Assembly (NCBI GenBank): GCA_022266195.1
Contig: WHVY01000001.1
Span: forward strand, 4,278,001 to 4,342,000
Length of the DNA: 64,000 nt
Direction of reading: 5' to 3'
DNA from: Tetranychus cinnabarinus
Taxonomy: Eukaryota > Arthropoda > Arachnida > Trombidiformes > Tetranychidae
Below, piece by piece: positions 38,423-51,000 of the stretch. The translations under genes were made by a program, and so were the position numbers. Under the pieces are notes generated by a model that saw only the letters and a list, made by a program, of their open reading frames with translations, was not told the DNA's origin and searched no databases. The stretch's first letter is position 1. Each line of letters begins with the position of its first letter.

Positions 38423-39810
38423 GCAAAAATGACCGAGTGTCGAATTGATTTTGAATGAAAGTCAGACAATCAAACGACATTAAATGACAATTCTTGCAGT
38501 TCACAATCGCGGTTATCTAGCTCAAGGTTTTGAGGGCAAAATGTTTAAAGTTTGGTATCTCAAGGAATCGTTTGGAATGAGAAGCTGTCTTTGAAATATT
38601 ATCGTGTTTTGACAGTTAAACCAGAGAGCAATTTGTTGAATTGATTGGGTGATTTCCTGGTAACAATTTACTGTTATGCAAACTTGATTCACTTTGCTTC
38701 CATCATGAGCGAAGATCAATCAACTCTGATTAAAATTATCTTGATTCGGTGAATTATTGCTTACAAGGCAAAAAGGGATAAAAAAACTTCAAGTTTGGTT
38801 ATGATGCCAATATAAGCAAATTGGTGTTAACCTAAAACTTGAGACATTTTGATTTTTGCTTTTATGACATTCTTTTCAGTTATTTACAATTAGTTGATCT
38901 TAAAGCAACAAACTTGTCAAGACAACTTCCAATCAACCTTTCTCCATCTCTTATCGGGTGTCAGTCTGAGTTACCAATCAACTAAACCTCTTGTGAACAT
39001 TGACTTTTAATGGCCTTTCTTTGGTACCCAAATATTCAGGACATCTCACCTTCATCATCATCTTTATGTTTCTTCAGCCTACTCTTAAATCCAAGGAATC
39101 TTCTTATTCAGCTTTCTTTGCATGTTGATAGAGCCATTGATGCTAAACCAAATAAACAATCTTATCTTTTATTTTTCTTATTATCTTTCTTTTCTCTCTC
39201 TCAAAATATTCTCATTTATTAACGATTTTTATTTATTATCATGATAACTATCTTCTATTGTGAGCTTTTCTTTCAAAATTGTAGTAAAATAAAAATAGAT
39301 ATCAATGATTAATCAACTAGTTTGTCAATCAAAAATGGAAAGAAAACTGATCTTTTTCATAAATCCCGGGTTACTTTTTAATTTTGATTCAAGATTAAAA
39401 TAAGAAAAGTGAAATATTATTTCTCTCTAGATGGCGCTATTATATCGCTTGATGATTTTATTTTTTTGTAAATCTTGAAACAGTGTTAATTCAATTAAAT
39501 TGGCCAATTAATTATTAATCAGTGTTTTTAAGTGATTTTGTACAGAAATTTCTACTGTTGAGGCGACTATAATGGCTTTAAATTTTTCTTAATAAAAGTC
39601 ATCAGCCTTTAATTCGTGAACTAAAGTAGCTATGCAAATTGATACGCCGATTTATTTAAATATCAACCAGTAAGTAGCACGATAACGACGATTTTTAATT
39701 TCAGAATGAAACAAAGTGTGAACTGGTTAATGCTAGCTTCATGATGATTTTATTTCGGATGTCTCTATTAACATCACGAGTATTAAAAATCTTCATTAAT
39801 GTCTTTCAGG
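38423..39810. other. Spacer, nothing recognised
   Basis: AT-rich; a pyrimidine-rich stretch at 39040-39220 gives an open frame without protein-like character. Confidence 0.55.
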
Positions 39811-40170
39811 TAACTCAAGTTGGACCAAGATGGTAAACCTGATACTCAACAATTCCAGACAATTTGTTTCTTCGTTGAAAAAAGTCTATTTCAAAGTAAC
39901 ATGATTGACGCCATTCAATTTTCGGTTAGGAAAAGTAGGTTGGACCTTACCTGTTGATGTAACCATTTCGCTGAGTACATCGTATATGAACCATGTGAGA
40001 CGTTTTCTCCTCGTCAAGGTAGAGACGTTGCTGGTGGATGATTTACCGATATTTGCTGTTGACAAACTGACAGTTATCAACTTGACATAAGCAGATTAAC
40101 AGCTGGAAGATTAACAATTTCAAGGAATGTTAATATCTAGAGTATTGCCAATGATCACTGTGGGCTTTTC
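39811..40170. repeat. Duplicated locus, copy 1 (with splice-like boundaries on minus strand)
   Basis: Matches 42738-43555 in blocks: 'taactcaagttggaccaagatgg', 'gtaggttggaccttacctgttgatgtaaccattt', 'agttatcaac-tgacataagcagatt' and 'gctggaagattaacaatttcaaggaatgtta'. On the minus strand a 65-codon open frame ends TRRKRLTWFIYDVLSEM at a conserved ATCAACAG|GTAAGG donor, followed by an AG acceptor and a short final exon. Reading frames of the two copies diverge through indels, so coding status is unproven. Confidence 0.75.
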
Positions 40171-42737
40171 ATTGATTTCAGTACGAGTCAGCTTCAGTCT
40201 GTCAATTTGTTGGATTGTTAAACCAAAAAATGGTGATAGACTAAATTTAAAAGGCTAACCCAATCCTTTTCGCATATTCATAAACACCTTAACATTCGTG
40301 TTGGAAAATGGACCACAAATCTCGATATACACTGCCAATGGAACCGCTCTGATATCTTGCCTTTCAGCCAAGCTATCATCATGTCTATCAATAGGATCAT
40401 AATTCCAATCATCGTTACTTTAATTATCTTCTTGATGGCCCAACAACAGCGCAACAATAATATTTGGCCATTTGTTTTTAAAATAAATGCAATCAATTTT
40501 ATTGGAAATATTTTCACTCAGCTTAACAAGTGAGGTTGAGTGGGTGGTCAGCAAGAGAAAAGGGGAAAAATGAATTTTTCTGGAAACTAATGAATCCCAA
40601 TGAAGATAATGTTGGCTGGTAAAGTAATTTAAATGTCTATCATACAAAGGGGCAAATGATTAAGATGATAATGATGCTGATTTTAAATCAAAGGAGAAAA
40701 AGAAGCAAAAAAAGCCAAACCAGAGATGAAAATAATTTTGGTTAACAAGAACGGAAACAAAGAAAGAGAGAGAAACATTAATATTTTCATTTCCTCTGCC
40801 TTTTTCAACATCCTTCAAGTTATCCTGTTGATGGTAAAATGGCAACTTTCTTAACCTTCAATTGTCGATGAGACAAAAAGAAACTGTTTCCTTTGAAAAT
40901 CTTGAAACATCAATCACTAGAGTTGGTCACAACTTGATGGCCAGTGTGCCGTTAACTCAACACTGGACACTTGATGATCACCATTTGTTGTTCATCTTTT
41001 CAACTTTTTTTCGTTTCCCTTGACCATAAATTTTAGACTGTATTTTGATACGCAAGGTAAAGTTAAAAAAATCGTTCTTCCCATATCAATTATTATCATT
41101 ATATTTACCTTTAAAGTTGAATACTCCTTCAAGACTCCTTCTGAGACCTTTTTATTATTACATTTTTACATTTAAAATATATGTGTTTACATTGAAACGT
41201 GAAGGGAAAGAGGCTATCAAATGTTTCATTTTACCATAAAATTGAGACCTTTTTTTTGCGTCTTACACACAAAAAAAGCTCGCATAGAGGGAAAAAGGAA
41301 AGGAAGGTGAAGAGAGATTATGAGAAGGAGGAAGATAAGTATAGCTTTAGTGTAACATAGTGACCTGAAGTTGCGAGTGAAAAGTCAACTTTATGAGCAA
41401 AGTGTATATTCAAAAATTTTGGGTTCCTTTCAATGAGCACAGTTTACAGCGTCAATGGTAATTAAAATGTACTTTGGAGAAGGTAAATTAGTGAAACAAT
41501 CGCGTAACAAGCTTCATTATCATTCATTATTATCATTATCATCTTCATAATCATCATGATAATCACCATTTCCGAGTTAGTAGCGTTTACAAGGAGCCAG
41601 GTTAAGAAGTGAAACGCCAAAACTAGATTATCAATCATTCAAAATAGATTGTAAAAACTGATAGTTAACTCTCATTTACTTGTTAACTGATTTGTTTACC
41701 AACTTCATTATCATTATTAATTCTCATTCAACTCTTTTTCTTTCTTTTGTAGGAATCAGATTTTTTTTTGGTTTCATTCAATTCTCAGATTTGTTTTCAT
41801 CTGTTATCAACCATTTTCCATCCGCAGACCCTTTGTTTGGACTCAAACCGCAAACTGTAATTGGATATTAAACTCATCTTCACCGATTCGCCACAAAGAG
41901 GCTAGCACTGAAACAAAAGGTTGCCATTTGAAGCGCATTTTTCACGCATCGTTTCACGAGTTTAGCTTTTTTTTCAAACTCACAGATTCTGGTTACACTT
42001 TTGTTGTTAACTGAAAAGAGGTGAAAATCCAGAAGAAAAAATTTCTCTGTAAAAGCTTTCAATCTTACCATCAAATAATTAGCTTCAGACTCTAGTCAAT
42101 CATCAGCATTTCAAGTGGCAGAAGCGATGGAATTTTTGAACTGCGAATTTTGAAACCTTTTTCTTAACTACAGTTTCTAATTGTCATTATGTATACATTG
42201 GAAATGTCAAATTGCTTTTGAAATTAAAATTTTGCATGATTGATTGATCCAATTTCATGCCATCTTACGTTTGTTAAACTAACTAAAGCTTTATTTTTTT
42301 ATATATTTTTTTGATGTGATTTTTAGCAGTTTAAGTAAAATCTATCTTTCCCTTTTTGTGTTTAAAGATGATTAAGGTTCCCATTTTTTCATGTAATTGA
42401 CTTTTTTTCCTTCTTCCTTGACAATTTGTTAACTATTTTAGTGTCAATTGAAAGTAAGTTAACAGTATCAGGCAAGAATTATATTTTAAACAACTAATCT
42501 ATTCTCATTTTTTGCTCACATTTTTTTCGCTTCTCAACATTAACCTTTTTCCCTCTTTTTTTTTCGGGTTCCCTTTTCTTTTACTTGAATTAGCTTCAAG
42601 TTTTGGACATTTACGGAGCCTGATTGTGATAATAAATTGTATTGTATTATAGATGCTGTTTTAGGATAGACATGGTAGATGAACTCACCTTGGCAATTAG
42701 ATATGAAGAAAGTGACGTGAAAGTAAAGCTAATCAGC

Positions 42738-43555
42738 TAACTCAAGTTGGACCAAGATGGTGAAACTGATACTCAACAAATCCAGACTAATTTGTTTCTT
42801 CGTGAAAAATGTCTCTTCCAAAGTAGCTAATTGAACAAATCCAATGATCAGTTAAGTAGGAAAAGTAGGTTGGACCTTACCTGTTGATGTAACCATTTCT
42901 TGAGTACGTCGCATGTGAACCATGTGCTTCTTTCCTAGTCAGCTTATATCTTTTGAATGGTTTACAGATATTGGCCATTTTTACATTCCTTGGCTCGTTT
43001 GGGGATGATTTTTGAACAGCCCCAGAAAGTTCAGACTGGTGAGACTCACTCAAATGGAAAAGCTTTGGTTTTTGAAATTGAAAGATCATTCAAGGTAATT
43101 CGTCTATTTGACCGTCATTTAACGTGCCAAGGATAAGTTCAAAAGGGAAAATTTTTCAGACAATAATGAATTTGATGGCTTTAAGAATTATTTTTCATAA
43201 TTTAATCCAATCTTTTTCGTCTTTCTTTCTTTCTTTCTCAATGCTTCATCGTGAATAACTCTCAAATCCAGGATACAAGTTCTTACATGAATCTACTTTG
43301 CAAATTTGATTTCTCTAGAACAAACTGTTTTAAAATTTATAACCACAACGTGCGTCAAGGATATAAAAAATGCTTTGTTGACAAACCGATAGTTATCAAC
43401 CTGACATAAGCAGATTAATACACAGCTGGAAGATTAACAATTTCAAGGAATGTTAGCAACTCTGGTCTTATCAATGATTGACATTACTCCTGAGTTGAAA
43501 CCTTTGGTAATGTTTCAGTGTTTTATGGCAACTTAATGATCACTGTTGGCCGTTG
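42738..43555. repeat. Duplicated locus, copy 2, interrupted by ~430 bp
   Basis: Second copy of 39811-40170, with about 430 bp of extra sequence between the block ending near 42960 and the block starting near 43378. A 70-codon minus-strand ORF starts at the ATG at 43089 and reaches the same ATCAACAG|GTAAGG donor as copy 1. The extra segment includes (CTTT)n at about 43220-43238. Confidence 0.75.
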
Positions 43556-46336
43556 CATGCGGCAAGGGTTAAACATTGACCAAAAATGCGTTCTAATGGA
43601 TATTTCTGGTTCTCTTAAAGGCAGCTTCTGATTCACCAGTTTCAGGTGTCTAAAAGCCAACTATCAAAGTGTATTACAATCATAGATTTGACTAGATCCG
43701 TATATATATTGGAAATCAAGTTGAAGAGCAGTGCTTTTGAAGAGTCTGGATACGCTCATCTCAAGAAGCCCATTAGATCCGAGCTTTGATCATTGAGAGG
43801 TTGATAAGTCATTAATTTTAGCAACTATCAGCTGACTATCAAGACTAAAGTATTTCACCAATTCTCTTCATAATGTTTTGCAATCAACCATTAATTTTGC
43901 TTTTCAAACAAGACAATTGAGAATAGAGCCACTTTACACACTCTCCTCCAATCATGGTGTATAAACATTCCAATGATGGTGAATGAAATTTGCAGTAAAC
44001 AGTTAACCTGGTCCATCAATCACCCGCCAGGTTCATTAGTGAAAGTAATAATTGAAAATTACGAGTGAGTTAATTTGACTCTTGTAACAGTTCAATATTT
44101 ACTCTACTTTTTGACTATCAAGTATTCCAATTGAATAGAGCTGATACAAACCTGGGAAACATGGAAAATATAAAAAAAGCAAAACAAAACCTGATGTACT
44201 ATTAATACAAAGAAAAGTAACAAAGTCAACAACAATCATTGACTCAATCCATGTAATAACATAAATAATGATTGCGAGGCCAACAACAACATCAACAAAC
44301 CTAGGAATCTCAATTGATCGAGAGGAAACAAACCATCTAAAATTAATCTGTTTTCATGATTTACTTCCACATATTATGATGATATTAAATGATACTTGAT
44401 ATTTACTTAATACGTGTGAATATGTACCTTTTTGCAGGGTAGACAGACACAGAGAGAGAGGAAAAGCATGAAAAGTTGAAATGATTTTGATCCCGACTAA
44501 TATTGATTAACTTGCCTTGTTATACAATGATAATACATAAATCATACTAAATCAAGGCAGCGAAATGAAAAGTCACCATCAGACTTAATTTACTTCTTAC
44601 TTTCAGTTGGTTAACACAAGAAGAAGTAAAAAATGCTGACTTTAATCTGAAAAAAAAGAAAAGTTCAGCCCAGTCAATAAAATTTTCTGGTCAACATTGA
44701 AACACTACAAGAAAAAAAACATGTTGATTGTTAAGTAATTTTCACAATTTTTAATGTTCAACATATGAACGGACCTGTGAACATGATTATATTACCATCA
44801 TTTAACATTATCTTTATCATTACCATTACTATTATCATTGTTATTGTTGCATTTAATCGCCAAAGAAGGTGTTTTTCAAACTACTTTCCCAGGCTTTTGT
44901 AAACAGCTAATAATTCAAATCTCTCAGGGTAAACCTGGAAAATGAAATTGAACAGCGAAAAGCTTCTCTTTCATGATATCATTTCAAATTTACCTTTTCC
45001 TAAACATTTACACTAATTACTTTTCCCTTTCACCTTTTCCCATTTCGATCGCAAATTGAAGCAAACATTTAACCAAATTTGGCTTCTTTCAATCTATTTG
45101 ATTCCAATGGACGAAAATAAGATTCATTGAAATTTCCAATGTTGCACCGATGTTTCCTTCTTTTCTGCTGATTCTCATGATTCAAGTTACATCAAGCAGG
45201 ACCAATGATTTAACAGAATTAAATGTTAACCTCAGCATTTTCACTTCTCATCAACCATAATCCATTGCATTCAACACTAACGATTTGCTTGGAAGATAAT
45301 TTAAACCATTTTTTTTCCTTTGGGTTGAAACTTTGGTTGTTAAATGCAATTTGTTGGTCAGTTGGTAAAAGGCTTTTTACAAGTGCAAAACTTAATTGAC
45401 ATGAAAATAATGTTCAAATTGAAATGCTGTTCTGTGTTTATGCAAATATAAAGGAAAAGAAGAAGAAAAAGAAAGCTTAATTACGATAAATTTTCAAATG
45501 TTAACTTCCGATGTCAATAAATCTAACTGAACTGTTTACAAACACAACATAAAGCGTAATACGTTTTGTCTTGTAACGTTGCCCTAACCATTGATTGTTG
45601 AAAGTGAAATCTTCAACTCAGCATGACTTAAGTCTGCATTTCTTTGATTGAAACCAGAACCATTCATTTTCATTCAATTGTTTGTGATTCTACTTCATTT
45701 AAACCCAAAAATGTAATCATAATAATAAACTAATAATTGAAATAAACTTCAAAGAAAAAGCTTTAAATGGTAAAATTATAGCGTGTAAATGAACCCAATG
45801 AATGCGATCAACAGCAAGAGTTTGAAATAACATTAAAGGTTCGTAAAGAGTTTGAAATTTGCTCGATTAACTGAAAGATGATTGAAGCATTTTGGTTATT
45901 GGGGCGTAAATGTTGAGGCTGTTTCATTGTCAATTTAAATGGTAATTATGAATGACAATTTAAGCCCACAATCAATGTTGTTTACCAATAATCAAAATGA
46001 CACTTTAATAGGAATTAAATCGGCTTATTCAATATTGTTGTTTGCCTCAACATTCAATCCTGATAGACTTTGAAGGAAGAAGAAATGAAGAAACAAAAGG
46101 ACAAAATTAAATTGCGTAGGTTAATTGTGATTGTTACAAATGAAGGAGGAGATGAGGAATCTCTTGATTGTCCAAGTTTATCAATTTGGTCGCCGTCAAT
46201 AACGTAACCGTAAAGAGACAAAAAGTATTTCTTATTTACAGTATTCTTTCATTTACTAGTAAAGAGTAGTCCAAGTTGATTCGAAATTTTGTGCCATTTC
46301 TTTGCTTGCTTCTCGATTCATTGACAAAGATTCATC
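43556..46336. other. Upstream flank of the desaturase
   Basis: AT-rich spacer with no exon recognised; the last few hundred bases should hold the desaturase promoter and 5' UTR. No TATA box or initiator could be singled out. Confidence 0.5.
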
Positions 46337-47912
46337 ATGAGCGAGGAAAGTGAATGTGAAACCCAAGTGGAACCACAATATTTGGAAAAGGCTGTTGATG
46401 AAGATTTCAGTCAATCGAAAGACTACAAGATGGAAATCGTCTGGAGAAATGTTATACTCCAAGGTTTACTTCATTCAATTATTTTCTGGCAAATTTACTA
46501 TCTTTATCGTTATCCAGATGAATGGCCCAACTTTTGGAAGCTACTGAAAGCTGGTGAGTTTATCAGAGAAACATTTGATCGAAGCAAATTTAACTATTTT
46601 TGTTGCAACGAATTTTAAATTTCCATTTTCAATCATTGCGCTATTTTAATCCAGTTTTTACTATTTTTGTTTATTGTTTCAAAAGTTGCATTCATAGATT
46701 TTCTCATTGTGATTTAATGAGAAGGAAAATGATTGACTTAGTTTATTAGAGTTTATTGATCAATTAATTGGTAGATAACTTGGCCTTAATTTGTCTGTAG
46801 CTTTTGATTCTGTGAACTGTGTTTTTGTTGAGATAAATTCAGAATTTATTTCGCTTTTCATTTTGGGGAAAATAAATATTCAGTTATTCGTTGTTTTTTA
46901 ACTCTGCTGAGACAGAATCTTGAAAAGAATAGAATCTTAGATTTTGCAAAATTCTTGTTGAAAAGTTGTTTGATTGTTACAAATCTGCCATTGATATTAT
47001 TCTGGATTGAATCAAATCTAAATTTTAGAGATTGAAAGTATTCTAATTTCAGTGCTGTGTGTTCATTGTTCTAATTGATTGCCTTTAATTGTTACAGGCT
47101 CTTTGTACACTATATTATTCAGTTCAATGGGAGTAACTGCTGGTGCTCATCGTCTTTGGTCTCACAAGTCTTATAAAGCCAAATTACCATTGCGTGTGTA
47201 TCTCGCCTTGGCATTTGCTTCATGTGGACAGGATGACATATTGACCTGGGCCAGAGACCATCGAGTTCACCACAAGTATTCAGAGACGGACGCTGATCCA
47301 CACAATGCTTCAAGAGGCTTCTTCTTTTCTCACCAAGGCTGGCTTCTGGTCAAGAAACATCCTGCAGTCAAAGAAAAGGGTAAAAATGTTGACCTTTCCG
47401 ATCTTTACGCTGATCCGGTTGTCATGTGGCAACGAAAGTATTACTTTTGGCTTGCGATGTTGACCATTGTAGTCATTCCAGTAGCATTTTCCTACTATTA
47501 CTGGAACATACCGTTTTGGCACTGTTTTATGGCTTCAGGAGTTCGCCTTTTACTTGTCCTTCATGGCACATGGTTGGTCAACTCAGCAGCCCACTTATGG
47601 GGAACCAAACCTTATGACAAATCAATTGGTCCGGTCGAGCAGAACTTTTGGAAGATTTGGGTTTTCACAGGTGAATTTTATCACAACTTTCATCACACTT
47701 TCCCTCAAGACTACAAAGCATCGGAATGGGGTTGGATTGGACAGTTAAATTCAGCGGCAATGTTCATCGAACTGATGGCCATGATTGGACAAGCTTACGA
47801 TTTGAAAACTACACCTCGAAAGATCGTTTTGGCTCGAAAGAGCAGAACCGGCCAATGGTTTTCCGAGAAGAAAAATAAAGCTTCTCAACAATCAGAAGTT
47901 AAAGTTGATTAA
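46337..47912 (+). CDS. Membrane acyl-CoA delta-9 (stearoyl-CoA-type) desaturase, 2 exons, 343 aa
   Basis: Exons 46337-46553 and 47098-47912 are joined across a 544-bp GT-AG intron (GTGAGT donor, phase 1). The ATG at 46337 follows stop codons and gives a family-typical N-terminus. This family inserts the first double bond into saturated acyl-CoA at the ER, using cytochrome b5 electrons and a di-iron centre. All ligand motifs are present: HRLWSH (His90, His95), HRVHH (His127, 130, 131), NSAAH (Asn234, His238) and HNFHH (His268, 271, 272). The stretch between boxes 1 and 2, including HKYSETDADPHN, is canonical, and hydrophobic segments lie where four TM helices are expected. Length matches the usual 330-380 residues. 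Odd point: the glycine of the usual G-E-G-F/Y-H before box 3 is Phe266 (GEFYHNFHH), and HTFP is followed by QDY instead of W/F-DY. This may alter the active-site lining or specificity. Activity is likely but the exact regio- and chain-length preference is unknown. Confidence 0.96.
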
Positions 47913-48026
47913 AGTTACTTTTCATTTTCACGATTCTTTAGACTTAAAATTTTGATACTTTTCCAATTAACCAAACTTTACATTAAATTAAATGTTAAAG
48001 GTTGCAAGAATCATGTTAATCTTGTT

Positions 48027-48032
48027 AATAAA
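48027..48032 (+). promoter_or_regulatory. Candidate polyadenylation signal of the desaturase
   Basis: AATAAA 115 bp after the stop codon. A second AATAAA lies at 48146-48151, so alternative 3' ends are possible. Confidence 0.45.
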
Positions 48033-51000
48033 TGTCAATTAATTGATCAACTCTCCAGTTTTACCCAAAACTAAGTCATACTTTCAAGTGCAATGTTAAA
48101 CATCTGGTAATTATTTAAACTAAACCATTAAAGTTAAAATTGTTGAATAAATCATTTAAAAATCATTTTGTTAAAATCAATTGAATGGCAAATGTTAATA
48201 AAGTTGGTCCATTGAATGGTAGACAGTTCATTGGCCTAATATTGTTGGATCATTTGTTGCCATTATTTGATTGCCACAGTAAAGGTAACTTGTTATACAT
48301 CATCATGCTAATCAGGGTAATAATTTCAGGTTAAAGTCTGAATAGAAGATAAAAGTTGTTTACCAATAAAATCATTTGTAAATGCTCTTTACCTTTAGAC
48401 TTGGCCCAGTTGACCTCTTCAGGGTCTCTAACATTGAAAACCTGTCAAGATTTGTCTCTCAGATTGTGATTACTTTGACCTAACAGACCCGACTTTGCAG
48501 TCACTTTACGAGTAACTGTAACAGTATCCAGTGTGTGTGTCGATGCATTCAAAGTGGCCATTTAAAAGTGAAACCTTCGTTGGTCTGACCTTTGTTAAAT
48601 TGTTGCCATTGCAAAAGGCCAAACGGTACAAATTGATTTGGATTGATTGAAGATAATGAACAATTTAAAATCTGAAAATGGATCAACATTCACAGAATTA
48701 ATTGACATTTCAATTACCATTGTCATTATAATTATCATTTTGGGTTGTTGCTGCTGTTCACTTTCTACTGTCGCTAACGTTCATTACTGGACACCTTTGA
48801 CTATTCATTATAATAATCAATCAACTTTTGTCTGCAAATTTACTGATTATCATCTTGTTTATTTGCTTGTATATTTTTTCAAGTAATTGAGTCCAGTGTT
48901 AAGTTAATAAATGTGTTAATAAATGCGTAAACATTTCTTGCAACTTGAATCAAATTTCAAATTGCTTTAACATGCCTTTTCCCTGAGAGTAATTTGACAA
49001 CTTTCTTGACATTTCTTCTTACCTGATTCAAACTTTCACAAATTACTTGGTTTACAAGAGTATCTTTTCCAATATCAATTAACAATCGTTAACAATTAAT
49101 CAACTTTCTGTTCAATTGTTTTCCCTGAATCGAGTCGCCTTAATACCAGTCTAGTTACACGGAAACAAGGTGTAACTAACAAGACTTGCAAATCAATATC
49201 CAATCAAGAGGATCTTTAAATTTAATATCACGAAATAACATGAAATGGAAAGATATTAAAGCTAATTCTGAAGCTGATTGCTGGTCAGTTTGTTAATGTT
49301 GGTGTTACGTTAACAGTTGCAAAGGGCGATAGAAATATTGTTATTAATAAATTAATAAAATTAATAAAATTAACAAATGATCTTTTTGTGATTGGACCAG
49401 ACTGTCTTGTGGCGCTCCTTGTATCTGTATTAGATTGTTACCGCTTTGTTTAATCATTTTGTTTAGCAGCTAAATGCAAGATGACGATAAAATCAACTTT
49501 GATTATAAATTGAAATCGATCTGGCAATTCCTCTGGCAAAATAATCCAATGATGTCGACTAAGTTGCTTTTTCAACCTGTTTAACTCTTCGATTCTGTTT
49601 TGTTGACAATTGATTAAACAAAAGTCTCACTTAACCGAACCAAACCTAACCTCTGACCAGGTTACCAAGTAATCAGATAAAGTTACTCAGAATTTATATT
49701 ATCCAGGTAATTTTAAGGAATCGGTTACAGAGTCGAAACTGTGTGTCAAGCCTCGAGTCTGACTGCTGGTAAGTGCTTATCGTCAGATCAAAAAATAATT
49801 AAGTTTACTAAGTGGATAAGTTACTAACGTTAATACCGTTTCTTTTGCAAACTCAAGTGACAACGGATTTCGGTCTGATCTTGTCTCTTCTCATTACTCA
49901 GTATTCAATTTGTCATTTGTTAAACAAGTTGAAACAGTAATCAATGGTCAAGGAAAAACTTGACTCACCTAATGCGTCTTTATTCAGACTTTGATAAGTC
50001 CAACTAAAGCTTTTGTCCCAACAATAATGCAAAACAGCCCAATGAATATTAAACCCTGAATCAGTCTCTAGCAAGATAAAAACTTGAAAGGTTTAAATTG
50101 TATTTTAGTCCACAAAGGCGTTCACTTTAAAAGTCTGTTAACTTTAAGGTAAACGATTCCTGGTTGGAAAAATATTCATCATGTAACCATGTTTTTGCTG
50201 AACATCATTATTATTAGAATGAAATCAATTTCTTTCTCATGTGAATAGAGAAGAGAAAAAATAAACTCGCCAAATCAGTGAATCTCTCAAAGTGGGCATA
50301 AAATTTTCATTTAACCTAAAATATTTGCACCAAAAATGTACGCCTTTAAATGAAAAACAATCTCATTTGACAAGTTTGATCAATTGTATTGATTTAAACA
50401 AATCAATCAGACTTTCATCTACAAAAAGCTTTCTTCAAATCCAAAACCTTGAAATATGCAAGAAATGAACAGAAAAAAAACACTTCAACTGAATTTCATG
50501 AATTTCCATTCAATATTTCAACCACCTTGACCTGATCCGAATAAATTGTCAGTTAAACTTTGCTCAACTTCTCGTTGCACTGTTTTGCCATTTTCCAACC
50601 AATTAATCAAATCATGATCTAACTACTTAACATTTCACCTCGATTCACATAAAGAAAAAGGTAAATCAGTTGAAACAAAAATCAAGATTATTGCACCAAA
50701 ATTTATGAGAATTAAATGTTTGACAAAAGTGCATAAAAGTTGTCAAAAGTTGTTCCTATTCATAAATCCTTTAACATTCCATTTTATATTCAGGAATAAC
50801 AAGTTTCCATGAAGCAAATGAATGAAACTTCTAGTTGCAATCAATTGGGATTAACTTTACGAGCAAGAAGAAGAAAACTGAGAAAAAAAATTGAAAAGTA
50901 AAGAAAGAGTTGAACATGATTTGAATTGGTTAGATTAATTGGTCATTAAACAATTGTAAAGGCAACTGATGTTACAAGAGACTGGCAAGTTTCCGAGTGA

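Noticed and set aside
47119..47617. Open frames on both strands within the desaturase exon
   Set aside because: Shadows of the real coding frame; the desaturase frame carries all family motifs.
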